64,000 nt of DNA from Gemella sp963532255 (GCA_963532255.1 CAUSKO010000002.1:6379-70378); one strand, 5' to 3'; counted from the stretch's first letter, positions 33,946 to 43,376 are shown. The notes: generated by a model from the letters alone, not told the origin. Made by a program: numbers and translations.

Positions 33946-35649
33946 TTACTCCTCCATACCAAGCATATCTTGGATTTCCATTTTTAATACGTTAGCATGA
34001 GCTCCGTAAATAGATTGCATTTGCATATCACTTTCTGCGAATCCCATAGCTCCTAATTTTTTAGTAATTGTTTCTTGGTCAACTAAGCTCTTATCTTTAA
34101 CATTTATTCTAAGTCTAGTTATACACGCATCAACAGCTTCAATATTATCTGGACCACCGTGAGCTTTAACTAGAGCTACCGCTTGTTTATGTATACCTTC
34201 TTGTGTTTTAGGAATAGTTTCCATAACTTCATCAGTTACTACTTCTTCTTTTGTATCTTTTTTAGTTTCTTTACCTATAGTTGCAATTTCAACTCCATAT
34301 TTAGCACGAGCTTCGTTTTTATTAGATAAACGAACTTCATCACTGTCTTCACGACCAGGTGTTTTAAGGTCAAATTTAACAATCATAAATCTGAATACAA
34401 CATAGTAAATAAAGAAGTAAACTATACCTACAAGTGGTACTAACCACCATTTTGTTTTTGGCCCTTGAAGAACACCGTAGATAACCCAGTTAATGAATCC
34501 GTGTCCTGTTGGAGTAGCAACCCCAGCACCTAACATGTGCATTACGAATAAGGCTGAACCGGCTAAGAATGCGTGCACGATGTAAAGGATTGGTGCTACG
34601 AATAAGAATGTAAATTCGATTGGCTCAGTGATACCTGTTAAGAATGAAGTACCAGCTGCAGCGAATAATAACGAACCTACAACCTTACGTTTTTTCTCAT
34701 CTGCTGTTTTGTACATTGCGTAAGCTGCACCAGAAAGACCGAACATGAAGTAAACGAATTTACCTCCATTGAAACGAGTGATATTTGGATCAACGTGTTT
34801 GATGTTTGGATCAGCAAGTGATGCTAAGTAAGCGTTGATTGTACCAACAACACGTTTTCCACCAATTTCCCAAGCCCCACCTAACTCTGTAGTACGAACC
34901 GGCCAGTTTAGACCATGGTGAAGACCGAATGGAAGTAAGGCACGCTCTAGTAAACCGTATAAGAACGTTCCAATTGGACCTGATTTAAGAATAAATACTG
35001 AAAGTACACTAATACCTTTTTGGATTGGAGGCCAAATGAAGAATAATCCACTTGCTACAGCCGCCATAACTACCATAGTTGCTATCGGTACAAAACGTGG
35101 TCCACTGAAGAATCCAACTACTGTTGGAAGTTGTACTTTAACTGCCCACATATGAACGAAATAAACTACAATCCCTACTATGATACCACCGAATACACTA
35201 AGATCCATAGTTTGAATACCTAAAACTTTAGTCTGCATGGCATTAGATAATGCTAATTTTGCATCATTACCTGACATCTTAGATGTATCAACTAGTTTTC
35301 CACTGAATTTTAATAGGAAGTTTAGTATGTAATGTAATACCATAAAACCTAATAAACCTGATAGAGCTGCTGAACCTTTTTCACGTTTAGCTAGTCCTAC
35401 CGCTACACCTACCGCAAAAATTATAGGAAGATTATCAAAAGCTGTATCTCCTAATGCGATAAAGAATTTCATAATAAACTGCACTACTGAATTATTTAAT
35501 GCAGGAAACATTTTTAAAGTATTGCTGTTTGTAAAAGCAGTCCCAATACCTTTAATAATACCTGCACCCGGAAGTACAGATACTGGTAATAAGAACGAAC
35601 GGCCGAATTGCTCGAAAGCAGAAACGAATTTATTTTTTTTCCTTGCCAT
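33946..35649 (-). CDS. PTS transporter EIICB, glucose/maltose family
   Basis: 567 residues. The N-terminal EIIC channel has about ten hydrophobic segments and family landmarks FGRSFLLPVSVLPGAGIIKG near 15, PFGLHHGLNWP near 240 and GITEPIEFTFLFVAP near 340. The C-terminal EIIB domain (about 480-567) has the phosphorylated cysteine in AVDACITRLRINV. There is no EIIA domain, so the protein must borrow one. Sequence type fits the glucose/maltose/glucosamine group, but the substrate is not certain. It lies in one operon with the HAD phosphatase, divergent from an RpiR-type regulator. Ribosome site GAAGGAGAAAGG. Confidence 0.93.
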   Translation of the reverse strand: MARKKNKFVSAFEQFGRSFLLPVSVLPGAGIIKGIGTAFTNSNTLKMFPALNNSVVQFIMKFFIALGDTAFDNLPIIFAVGVAVGLAKREKGSAALSGLLGFMVLHYILNFLLKFSGKLVDTSKMSGNDAKLALSNAMQTKVLGIQTMDLSVFGGIIVGIVVYFVHMWAVKVQLPTVVGFFSGPRFVPIATMVVMAAVASGLFFIWPPIQKGISVLSVFILKSGPIGTFLYGLLERALLPFGLHHGLNWPVRTTELGGAWEIGGKRVVGTINAYLASLADPNIKHVDPNITRFNGGKFVYFMFGLSGAAYAMYKTADEKKRKVVGSLLFAAAGTSFLTGITEPIEFTFLFVAPILYIVHAFLAGSALFVMHMLGAGVATPTGHGFINWVIYGVLQGPKTKWWLVPLVGIVYFFIYYVVFRFMIVKFDLKTPGREDSDEVRLSNKNEARAKYGVEIATIGKETKKDTKEEVVTDEVMETIPKTQEGIHKQAVALVKAHGGPDNIEAVDACITRLRINVKDKSLVDQETITKKLGAMGFAESDMQMQSIYGAHANVLKMEIQDMLGMEE

Positions 35650-35885
35650 TACCTTTCTCCTTCTATATTTTAATTTTACTATATTATAACAGAAGTAAAT
35701 TTATTTTTTCTAATACTGCTGAAAAATTTCTTAAATTGTAACTTTTTACTATTTAAGTAATTTTTTACTAATCTTAGAAAAATGTTTATATAATCACTTT
35801 CTTTTTTATTGTTTTTATGTTATTATACAATAAATTATTTATTCAAAATAAAATTTTTAGTAAATTTTACTCTATGAGGTGTGAT
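35650..35885. promoter_or_regulatory. Divergent promoter region of the PTS operon and RpiR gene
   Basis: 236 bp. A TATAAT for the PTS operon lies on the minus strand near 35683-35692. The regulator probably acts here, but I see no convincing palindrome. Confidence 0.45.
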
Positions 35886-36647
35886 ATGTTTTTCGAAAAT
35901 CTAAAAGAAAACTACGACAAATTATCTATATCAGAACAGCAAGTAATAGATTTCCTAATGAAGCAACCTGCAGTCGAATCAACAACACTGAAAAAAATTA
36001 AACAAGAAGTATTAGTATCCTCTTCTACAGTAATTAGAGCTTGTAAAAAATTAGGTTACAATACATTTAACGATTTACGCTATGATATTAGGTTAAGTAA
36101 AGAATTAGAAAAGAGCAAAGAGGCAACCCTGTCATCTAACTTTAATCAGTTAAAAGATCAGCTAACTATAGAATTCAACCGTACCATGTCTATTTTAAAT
36201 CAAGAGGACTTTGATAGTTTCGCTGAAACAATAGTTAATGCTAGAAGAATCTTTTGTATTGGTAGTGGTTCTAGTTATATGGTAGTAGCTGATTTTAATA
36301 GAAAACTTAAGCTAATTGATTTATGGGCTAATGATTACTTCGAGTTATATAGCATCCAACGAATCCCTGAAATTTCTACTGATAAAGATGTAATAATCAC
36401 ATTCTCCCTTGGTGGAGCATCAAAAGAGATAAACGAGAGTATTTTATCAGCTAAACAAAATGGTACTAAAGTTTTAGCGGTTACTAGTTTGACTTCTAGT
36501 CCTTTAGCAAAAATTAGTGATCAAATAATTAATATTTATGACGCACCTAAAACTAGAAAAAAAATACGTTCTCGCCTGATGTTAAATGTTGTCGGTATTA
36601 TATTATTTGAAATAATAGTTGATAAACTTAATAAGAAAAGAAAATAA
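35886..36647 (+). CDS. MurR/RpiR-family transcriptional regulator
   Basis: 253 residues. The N-terminal RpiR-type HTH (about 1-80: VLVSSSTVIRACKKLGYNTF) precedes a SIS sugar-isomerase-like effector domain (ARRIFCIGSGSSYMVVADF near 130). Such regulators sense a sugar phosphate and control a nearby PTS, here the divergent EIICB-HAD operon. I start at the ATG at 35886 because GAGGTG precedes it; upstream in-frame ATGs (35817 and 35874) lack a ribosome site. Confidence 0.88.
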   Translation: MFFENLKENYDKLSISEQQVIDFLMKQPAVESTTLKKIKQEVLVSSSTVIRACKKLGYNTFNDLRYDIRLSKELEKSKEATLSSNFNQLKDQLTIEFNRTMSILNQEDFDSFAETIVNARRIFCIGSGSSYMVVADFNRKLKLIDLWANDYFELYSIQRIPEISTDKDVIITFSLGGASKEINESILSAKQNGTKVLAVTSLTSSPLAKISDQIINIYDAPKTRKKIRSRLMLNVVGIILFEIIVDKLNKKRK

Positions 36648-36678
36648 GAGCATTGAGAACATTTTCTCAATACTCTTA
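36645..36678. terminator. Bidirectional terminator
   Basis: A stem of about 15 bp with one mismatch (AAGAGCATTGAGAA paired with its near complement) between convergent rpiR and the acidic-protein gene. Confidence 0.8.
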
Positions 36679-36698
36679 TTTCTTATTTGAAACTAGAT

Positions 36699-39233
36699 TT
36701 ATTTTCTAGTTTTTTTATTTTTTACTTTATTTTTTGGAACTCTTTTTGATGTACCGATATTCCAAACCGCTTCTTCTTGAGAAGCTATTTCTTTGTAGAT
36801 ATTATTATTTTTTTTAGTTTCTTGTTTTTTAGGTGTTGTTCTATTACTTGAACCATAAACTGATGAGTAAACAGGGGATGGTTTAAATTTACCTACACTT
36901 CTTGTATTAGGTGTTATAGTATTTGTTTCCATCATGTTGTTAACTACAGATTTTTTAGGAACACTTGCACTTGTAGTAGAATATTTCTCAAAAATAGCAT
37001 CTAGAATTTTTTGATTCTGCTCTATTTTTTCTTTACTTACTGGTCTATATCCTCTATCTATAGTTTTGTATTCACCTAATGCCGCTCCTTTTTCATTATC
37101 GAAGTAGCTATAAACATCTTCTGTATATAGTTTTTCAGTATATTCAATACCTTGTGTATCTTCTTCCTCAACTAGCTCTACAGGTTTAACTTCTTCTACT
37201 TTTTGAACTTGTTTAACTTGTTTTACTTCTTTTTCTTCTTTTACATCAACAGCTTCTTCTACTTTTTGTCTAGCAGCTTCTTGACGTTTTTCTACAACTT
37301 CATAAGGAACTGTTTTTTCTTCTGTGAATTTATCAACATCATTAGCTACATGGACTTCTTTTTTATTAGAAGTAATATCTCTGAGTAGACTATCTATATT
37401 TACGTTATCTGTTGTTTCTTCTAAATAGTTTTGTTCTTCTAACTCTACTATTTCTCCTTCATCTAGATGATAGTCACTATAGCCATCTAATCTATCTTTC
37501 TTAGGTTCTTTGATTTCATCATATTCCTCAACTTCGATATCTTCGATTTTAGCAACTTCTTCTACTAAGTCTACTTCTTCCTCTTCTTCCTCAGTATATG
37601 TAACTTTTTCTTTTTCTTTTTTAATCTGATCTAAGTTAGAATTTAATTCTTCTATTTCTTTAGTAGTTGCATCTTTATCAGTATCAATTTCTATATTTTC
37701 AGATTCTATTAATTCATCAAGAATAGTTTTTTCTTTTTCCTCTTTAGGTTCATCATCCTTATAGACATCTTTTCTGAAATCTTCAACTTCTTCTACTACT
37801 TCTTCATCATGTGATTCAAAATTGTATTTTTTAGACGCTCTGTCAATATCATCTTCAAAAAGCTCCTCTTTTCCACCAAGAATATCATCAACACTTGTAT
37901 AATTTAATCTTTCACGACGCTCAGTTTCAGATTGTACTTCTCTTACTTCAAATTCTGGAACTTCTTTTATTTTAGTTTGATTTTCTTTTTGTTCAATATC
38001 ATCAAGGATACTATCAAGTTCTTTATTTTTCTTATAAAGAGGATTATCCTTCTCTATTTTATCTTCTTTTCTTTCTAATTTATTGAACTCGCTATCTAGT
38101 TTTTGACGTTCTTCTTTATGTTTTGATTCACGTTCAACTACTTCTTCTTGTTCTTTTTGTTTTTCACGATAGACACTTGCCACTTCCTCTTTTATAGCAG
38201 TATTATCTCTTCCTAAAATAACTTCTTTTTCTAAGTTATCAATCTTATGGTCTTGTTTTAGACGTTTTGTTCTTACCGCTGCTAATGTAGGATGTGTTCT
38301 ACGTCCAGTTTTATCTCCAAAGATGTCAACATCTTTAAATTCAGCATTCTCAACTCCTAATTTTTTCAATGTTGATGCTAAATCAGGTGCTACAGCTTCA
38401 GTTGATTCTTTAACTTCTGGTTTCTCTTCAAACTCATCTAAGTCTATTTCTTCAAAATCTTGATATTCTTCTTCAAAGTAATCATCTTGATATTCAATTA
38501 CTAATTCATCTTCTTCAATTGGTTCTTGATATTTTTGATATTTTTCACGTTTTTCGTGTTTTTCATGTTTTTTAGAAGTTTCTTCAACAACGTATTCATC
38601 TTCTTCATCTTCGAAGTCTTCTTCATAATATTCATCAAGCGAACCATCTAATTCTTCTTGTTCAATTTCTTCATCACTAACACTAAAGAACTTGTCTTTA
38701 AGCTTGCTAAAGAATCCTGAACCTTTTTCTTTACGCACTTCGTCTTCGTCTTCAAAGTCATATACTTCACTAGTTTTTTCTTGACGTTCTCGTTTTTGAC
38801 GCTCTAAGTACGTTTTATAATCTTCCGCTTCGTCTTCTTCATCTTCGAAGTCTTCTTCAAATAATTCTTCCTCTTCTTCAGGTTCAGATACTTTATTTAC
38901 TTTTTTCTTAGAATTAAATAAATCTTTAATTTTAGAGAAGACCCCAACTTCTTTGGCAGATTTTTCTTCGTTGTAATCTTCCTCTTCTTCGTCGAAATCT
39001 ATATCAAATTCACCTGAGACATCTTCTACTTCAAAATCATAATCGTCTTCTTCAACAATGTATTTTGATTTTTCTTTTTCTTTGCTACTGTATTCAATAT
39101 CAAACTCATCATCTGAATACTCAGAAACTTTTTTTTCTTTCTTTTTCGAAGGACTCTCTACTTTCTTTTCCTCTTCTTCTTTGAAAAGTTCTTCTTCATC
39201 TTCTTCTAAAAACCATTTTTTCCAATTTACCAT
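36699..39233 (-). CDS. Very large acidic, disordered cytoplasmic protein in the ytpQR locus
   Basis: 844 residues, mostly Glu, Asp and Lys, with long Glu/Asp runs and coiled-coil-like segments. No ATPase, signal peptide or membrane helix is seen. Short amphipathic, basic/aromatic pieces recur: NWKKWFLEED at the N-terminus, VFSKIKDLFNSKKK near 97 and FFSKLKDKFFS near 178, each followed by an acidic block (EEDFEDEEDE twice). The C-terminal 100 residues are basic and Asn/Thr-rich. In Bacillus the gene after ytpQ-ytpR is sftA (ytpS), an FtsK-type translocase with a long acidic head; here a similar acidic head seems to be the whole protein. Starts 26 bp after ytpR with AGGTGG. Function unknown. 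Confidence 0.75.
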   Translation of the reverse strand: MVNWKKWFLEEDEEELFKEEEEKKVESPSKKKEKKVSEYSDDEFDIEYSSKEKEKSKYIVEEDDYDFEVEDVSGEFDIDFDEEEEDYNEEKSAKEVGVFSKIKDLFNSKKKVNKVSEPEEEEELFEEDFEDEEDEAEDYKTYLERQKRERQEKTSEVYDFEDEDEVRKEKGSGFFSKLKDKFFSVSDEEIEQEELDGSLDEYYEEDFEDEEDEYVVEETSKKHEKHEKREKYQKYQEPIEEDELVIEYQDDYFEEEYQDFEEIDLDEFEEKPEVKESTEAVAPDLASTLKKLGVENAEFKDVDIFGDKTGRRTHPTLAAVRTKRLKQDHKIDNLEKEVILGRDNTAIKEEVASVYREKQKEQEEVVERESKHKEERQKLDSEFNKLERKEDKIEKDNPLYKKNKELDSILDDIEQKENQTKIKEVPEFEVREVQSETERRERLNYTSVDDILGGKEELFEDDIDRASKKYNFESHDEEVVEEVEDFRKDVYKDDEPKEEKEKTILDELIESENIEIDTDKDATTKEIEELNSNLDQIKKEKEKVTYTEEEEEEVDLVEEVAKIEDIEVEEYDEIKEPKKDRLDGYSDYHLDEGEIVELEEQNYLEETTDNVNIDSLLRDITSNKKEVHVANDVDKFTEEKTVPYEVVEKRQEAARQKVEEAVDVKEEKEVKQVKQVQKVEEVKPVELVEEEDTQGIEYTEKLYTEDVYSYFDNEKGAALGEYKTIDRGYRPVSKEKIEQNQKILDAIFEKYSTTSASVPKKSVVNNMMETNTITPNTRSVGKFKPSPVYSSVYGSSNRTTPKKQETKKNNNIYKEIASQEEAVWNIGTSKRVPKNKVKNKKTRK

Positions 39234-39259
39234 GCTTTACACCACCTACTACAAAAATT

Positions 39260-39865
39260 TTATTGTAAATTTAAATCCTTAAATTTAGTTCCTACTACTA
39301 CATTTTCATCTAATACTAAAATACCTCTAGCTTCTTCTTGCGGTAATCCTAATTCACGTTTAGAACAAAGCATACCGTTAGATTCTACACCACGAAGTTT
39401 TGATTTTTTAATAAGTAATCCACTAGGCATCATAGCACCTATAAGAGATACAACTACTTTTTGTCCTGCTTCTACATTTGGTGCACCACAAACAATTTGT
39501 AAAACTTCATCCTCACTAACTTTAACAGTTGTTACTTTTAGCTTGTCTGCGTCAGGATGTTTTTCACATGTTAATACTTCACCAACTACAAAGTAGTCAT
39601 CGTTGTTTCCTTCTAAATCGATTTTAATTCCATTTTTTTCTAATCTTTTTTCTAAAACTTCTTTTTGTTCTTCTGTTAATTCAATACTTCCTTCACCTTG
39701 AAGTTTTAAATTCTCTACATTAAAAATATTTAATCCTACTAAATGACCATTTTCATCTTTAATAAGTGTTATATTTTTTTTATCTTCATATGTAACATTT
39801 TCACTATCTTTGATAGTTATTAATAATGTTTCACCTAACATTTTTTTATTGTAAAAAAATAACAT
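39260..39865 (-). CDS. ytpR: YtpR-like tRNA-binding domain protein
   Basis: 201 residues. The C-terminal about 110 residues are an EMAP/Trbp-type OB-fold: VVGEVLTCEKHPDADKL near 88, QIVCGAPNVEAGQKVVV, and the block ending SKRELGLPQEEARGI. This is the fold at the N-terminus of PheT, here as a free protein. The N-terminal 85 residues are typical for the YtpR family. Role not well known. It lies 30 bp after ytpQ and 26 bp before the acidic-protein gene, with TTAGGAG before its ATG. Confidence 0.9.
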   Translation of the reverse strand: MLFFYNKKMLGETLLITIKDSENVTYEDKKNITLIKDENGHLVGLNIFNVENLKLQGEGSIELTEEQKEVLEKRLEKNGIKIDLEGNNDDYFVVGEVLTCEKHPDADKLKVTTVKVSEDEVLQIVCGAPNVEAGQKVVVSLIGAMMPSGLLIKKSKLRGVESNGMLCSKRELGLPQEEARGILVLDENVVVGTKFKDLNLQ

Positions 39866-39895
39866 AATTAACTACTCCTAAAAATCTATTATATA

Positions 39896-40696
39896 TTATT
39901 CAACAAATATGAAGTAACTTTCTAATTTATTACCATCATATTTAAAAGTAATAGTTGTTATAGGAACTAATCCTTCTGCAAAAAAATGTACCATTACTTT
40001 TTGTAAAATCTCTAGTCCTTTTTTATTTTTTACATCCGCTATTATCAAAGTATCTTGATGTGGTAAGCCAACATAAAACTCTGATCCTATTTTTTGATAA
40101 AAGTAATTTAATACTTTTTCATCTAGAATACGAGCCCCATCGTAGCCATCTTTTGAATTTAAAAAATAAAACTCATTACCTTGTACACTGTCAGTGTTGT
40201 ACTTTAATGGTAATTTTTCTAAATTGTCCTTAGCATAAGATAAAAGTTTATCTTCTGTTATCGACAGTTGTTCAGCAATTCTCTTATTTAAAAATTTATA
40301 GCCATTTTCAAAATCATATACTAAATAAATATCTGTTTCATTTGTATGGTTAAATTTTATAAGATTTTGTTTATTATCTTTATTAAAACTAGTTGATCTT
40401 ACTACAGGATAAACATGTTCTATTAAATCTTCTTCTTTTAGATTTGATATTGAAATTTTTTCCTGAGCCTCAAAATTAGATACAATATAATATATAAACT
40501 CATCTAATTTTTTATCACTAAGACTAGTCTTTTTATTTCCTAACTTTTTAACAAAACTATCAATATCTATTTTTGCTTTATTATTTTTGTATTCTAATAT
40601 AAAAATACTACTATCATTTTCTTTTTTTTCATGAATTTTTAATGTTGGTAGTTTTTCTATAATTTTTTCAAAAATATAATCTCTAGTATATGACAT
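39896..40696 (-). CDS. ytpQ: DUF1444 family protein (YtpQ)
   Basis: 266 residues, the usual size for DUF1444. Features are VYPVVRSTSFNK near 105, IYLVYDFENGYKFLNKR near 130, and YVGLPHQDTLIIADV. Biochemical role unknown. First gene of the ytpQ-ytpR-acidic protein operon, conserved in Bacillales. AAAGGAGG lies upstream of the ATG. Confidence 0.85.
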   Translation of the reverse strand: MSYTRDYIFEKIIEKLPTLKIHEKKENDSSIFILEYKNNKAKIDIDSFVKKLGNKKTSLSDKKLDEFIYYIVSNFEAQEKISISNLKEEDLIEHVYPVVRSTSFNKDNKQNLIKFNHTNETDIYLVYDFENGYKFLNKRIAEQLSITEDKLLSYAKDNLEKLPLKYNTDSVQGNEFYFLNSKDGYDGARILDEKVLNYFYQKIGSEFYVGLPHQDTLIIADVKNKKGLEILQKVMVHFFAEGLVPITTITFKYDGNKLESYFIFVE

Positions 40697-40870
40697 ACTG
40701 CCTCCTTTTGCGCATAATATGACAACTTAATTATAACATATATCTTCTATATGTATCAATACTAATTCCTTAATAAAACATATTATTTAAGAAAAGTTTA
40801 TATTTAATATTTAATTGCTTATTTTTTTATAATTTGCTATAATTTAATTATTATTTTTAGGAGAAAATAT

Positions 40871-41131
40871 ATGTCTGCTGAAGAACAAAAACGAGCTGAA
40901 TTAAAATTAAAATATGAAAATTGGATAAAAAAAAATAAGACTAGACTGCTAATCTTTAGCATTATCTATCTTATTATACTTATATTAAATTTTGTATTTT
41001 TTAAAAATAATAAAGTAACTATTTTATCCACATTACTATTTTTCACATATACAGTGTATACCCAAACTCTTATTTGGTTTATAAATAACAAACTTATCTC
41101 TAAAGTTGATACTATCGATTTTAAAAATTAA
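40871..41131 (+). CDS. Small membrane protein, two TM segments
   Basis: 86 residues. A charged N-terminal helix (about 1-25, Lys/Glu-rich) leads into two membrane helices (about 27-47 and 52-72), with a short soluble tail ending VDTIDFKN. TAGGAG precedes the ATG, and a TATAATTT-like box lies near 40839. Its last codons and terminator are repeated at 41876-41935. Unknown function; the intact start, ribosome site and terminator make it a real gene. Confidence 0.7.
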   Translation: MSAEEQKRAELKLKYENWIKKNKTRLLIFSIIYLIILILNFVFFKNNKVTILSTLLFFTYTVYTQTLIWFINNKLISKVDTIDFKN

Positions 41132-41163
41132 AAACCACTAAACAATATGTTTCGTGGTTTTTT
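41108..41163. repeat. Direct repeat, copy 1: end and terminator of the 86-residue gene
   Basis: This covers the last codons, stop and terminator hairpin (AAAACCAC with GTGGTTTT, T-tail at 41157-41163). It is nearly identical to 41876-41935, with only a handful of differences and the same loop. Confidence 0.8.
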
Positions 41164-41201
41164 CTCTTTTCAAATGAAGCTATGTTAATGTTATTAAACA
41201 A

Positions 41202-41236
41202 AGACTACCGACATTTTTAAAAATCGTCAGTAGCCT
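41202..41236 (-). terminator. Terminator of the XRE regulator gene
   Basis: An 11-bp stem with two G-U pairs on the minus strand (41226-41236 with 41202-41212) just after the XRE stop, with a T-rich tail. Confidence 0.6.
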
Positions 41237-41248
41237 GAGTTTTTGTGC

Positions 41249-41644
41249 TTACTCTTTAGTTTTAAGCTGATAAATACCTACACAAGCAAGACCTATACCA
41301 AGCATTGTAAAACCTGATTTCATATCAAGTTCTCCTAATAATGAACTTACAACAACAGCAATCCCCATTGCAGTAGGTACAGCCTTTAAGATAATATTAA
41401 GTAAGTAAGGAGTACCTTTACATCTATTGCTAGGAATTGACTTAGCATTCATAAGCTCTTCTACGGATACACCAAAGATTTCAGCAATTTTGGGTATTGT
41501 TGCCGTATCTGGAAAAGCAATATTTCTTTCCCACTTTGAAACAGCCTTATCGGTTACGTTAAGCATATCAGCCAAATCTTTTTGAGTCATCCCTTTTTCT
41601 TTTCTGAGTGCACAAATAATATCACCCATAGATTTGTTTGTCAT
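41249..41644 (-). CDS. XRE-family regulator with C-terminal membrane segments
   Basis: 131 residues. The N-terminal HTH_3 (about 6-62: GMTQKDLADMLNVTDKAVSKWE) is followed by a linker and two hydrophobic segments (about 82-105 and 110-126). Such membrane-tethered XRE proteins often sit beside a small membrane partner and regulate themselves. AAAGGAG precedes the ATG. Its bases are visibly richer in G and C than its neighbours, and it lies between direct repeats of the 86-residue gene terminator, so it was probably acquired or inserted here. Confidence 0.85.
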   Translation of the reverse strand: MTNKSMGDIICALRKEKGMTQKDLADMLNVTDKAVSKWERNIAFPDTATIPKIAEIFGVSVEELMNAKSIPSNRCKGTPYLLNIILKAVPTAMGIAVVVSSLLGELDMKSGFTMLGIGLACVGIYQLKTKE

Positions 41645-41650
41645 ATGGCA

Positions 41651-41706
41651 TTCTCCTTTGCAATTTTATTGTTATACTTATTGTAGCTGTATTCTCCAAA
41701 GGAGAA
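41651..41706 (-). promoter_or_regulatory. Operator-like palindrome and RBS-complement upstream of the XRE gene
   Basis: A perfect 15-bp palindrome, TTCTCCAAAGGAGAA, lies at 41692-41706. Its TTCTCC half, with neighbours, also pairs perfectly over 10 bp with the ribosome site of the XRE gene (41651-41660). A TATAAC box lies between the two on the minus strand. This may be an autoregulatory operator. Confidence 0.5.
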
Positions 41707-41875
41707 AACCGAAGTATGGTAGAGTTTACTAAACCGGAGGTTTATCGTCGCTAGAATCTTATGATTATATATATTTTATCATGCAAAAAGGAATAAATCC
41801 AACATTGTCCTATTTAAAAAAACAGTGTTATCTTGATATTAATCTATTTTTTAAAAGAACATCATACCCACAAAT
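41707..41875. other. AT-rich intergenic stretch
   Basis: No gene is seen. It lies between the XRE upstream region and the second direct-repeat copy. Confidence 0.4.
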
Positions 41876-41935
41876 GATACTATCAATTTAAAAAATAAAA
41901 AACCACTAAACAATATGTTTAGTGGCTTTTTTATC
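41876..41935. repeat. Direct repeat, copy 2: duplicated end of the 86-residue gene with terminator
   Basis: Near copy of 41108-41163, including the degenerate last codons of the 86-residue gene with its stop destroyed. The hairpin here is better (CCACTAAAC with GTTTAGTGG) and still has a T-tail. It now ends the convergent POT gene on the minus strand. Confidence 0.8.
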
Positions 41936-41948
41936 TTTTTTTTTAAAA

Positions 41949-43376
41949 TTAAGCTTCTTTTGCTTCTAGAGCTTCTTCTTCGTGCTCTTTACCAATTTTG
42001 TCAAGAGCCATCATGTTTTCAAGTGGTTTACCAATTGCAAGCATTAATACCCCAAGAACACCCATGATAATTGCGATTACTCCTAATACTTTTTCATAAC
42101 CCCAAGTTTCAGTCCATCCTACTGTTTTACCACTGATCCAAGCTGAAACTACGTATGTAAAGTACCAAATAGCCATAGACATAGATGCATATTTCTTAGG
42201 TAGTAATTTACTGAATAATGCCATACCGATTGGAGAAACAAGTAATTCCCCAACTGTTAATACGAAATATCCACCTAATACGTACCAGATGCTCATTCTT
42301 ACTGAACCATCAAGCACTCCACCTAATGAACGTAGACCAAGTACGAAGCATGCAAATCCAAGACCTGTTAAGATCATACCAATTCCCATCTTAGTAGCAA
42401 CACGCCAGTCATTGTTTTTCTCAGCACGTTTCATCCAGTACCATCCGAATACTGGTGCAAGAACGATACATAGGAATCCGTTAAATGATACTAACCATGT
42501 AATTGGCATTTTGTATCCAAGAACGTTTAAGTCAACAAGTTCGTCTGTCATAAGAGTAACTGTTGTTTGTGTTTGGAAGTAAGCTGACCAGAAGATACAA
42601 GAGAATGCAAAGATTACAGCTGCAGCATAAGCACGACCTTTATCGTATTTAGTTGGTTGTAAGTCTGCTTTGTTTTCTTCAGCAGTTTCGTGTTTGTTTT
42701 TACCAACTGGGTATCTACCTGCATCACCTAGTAATTTGTTTTTACCAAATGTGAATAGTAAGAATGTAATGAATAGACAGATAGAAACCATTAAGAATGC
42801 TGGACTAAATCCATATTTAATAATTTCTCCATTCGCATCTTTTGTAGCTCCCCACTCTTGGAAGATAAGTCCCCCAACGATTGGTCCAAGTAAACTACCG
42901 ATGTTAACGAACATGTAGAATAAACTGAATGCCGCGTCTTTCATCGTTACTTGTTTATCATCGTAAAGTTCTCCTACCATTGCAGAGATGTTACCACGGT
43001 AGAATGCTCCGGCGATAGAGTTAATAAGAACCCCTGTTAAGAATACATAAAAACGCCCATTAGCGAATGCTGTAAATAAAGAACCGATAGCATTGAATAA
43101 AATACCGTATTGAATCGCACGTTGCATACCGATGTATTTATCTGTTAGATAAGCTCCTAATAATGGTAATAGTGAACCAAGAGTTCCTAAGTACGCCATC
43201 ATATCTCCGGCGAATGTTTTACTTAACCCTAATCCACCTTGTTCTACTGTATAAGTATAGAATAGAACTAGGAATCCTGATGTAGCATAAGATGCATAGC
43301 TTTGAATAGCTATCATTGTGTTCATAAGCCACAACCCGGCAGGGTGTTTAAGAGTTTTTTCTTTTTGTTTGCTCAT
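41949..43376 (-). CDS. POT/PTR-family proton-coupled peptide transporter
   Basis: 475 residues with about twelve to fourteen membrane segments. Family features are LVLFYTYTVEQGGLG near 40, the GDMMAYLGTLGSLLPLLGAYL segment in the early loop, and FYRGNISAMVGELYD near 125, which stands where the PTR2 signature lies. The usual ExxER motif of TM1 is not seen in its normal form, so the substrate may differ from di/tripeptides. I start at the ATG at 43376, after GAAAGGAAA; the ORF is open further upstream only without a ribosome site. Confidence 0.8.
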   Translation of the reverse strand: MSKQKEKTLKHPAGLWLMNTMIAIQSYASYATSGFLVLFYTYTVEQGGLGLSKTFAGDMMAYLGTLGSLLPLLGAYLTDKYIGMQRAIQYGILFNAIGSLFTAFANGRFYVFLTGVLINSIAGAFYRGNISAMVGELYDDKQVTMKDAAFSLFYMFVNIGSLLGPIVGGLIFQEWGATKDANGEIIKYGFSPAFLMVSICLFITFLLFTFGKNKLLGDAGRYPVGKNKHETAEENKADLQPTKYDKGRAYAAAVIFAFSCIFWSAYFQTQTTVTLMTDELVDLNVLGYKMPITWLVSFNGFLCIVLAPVFGWYWMKRAEKNNDWRVATKMGIGMILTGLGFACFVLGLRSLGGVLDGSVRMSIWYVLGGYFVLTVGELLVSPIGMALFSKLLPKKYASMSMAIWYFTYVVSAWISGKTVGWTETWGYEKVLGVIAIIMGVLGVLMLAIGKPLENMMALDKIGKEHEEEALEAKEA

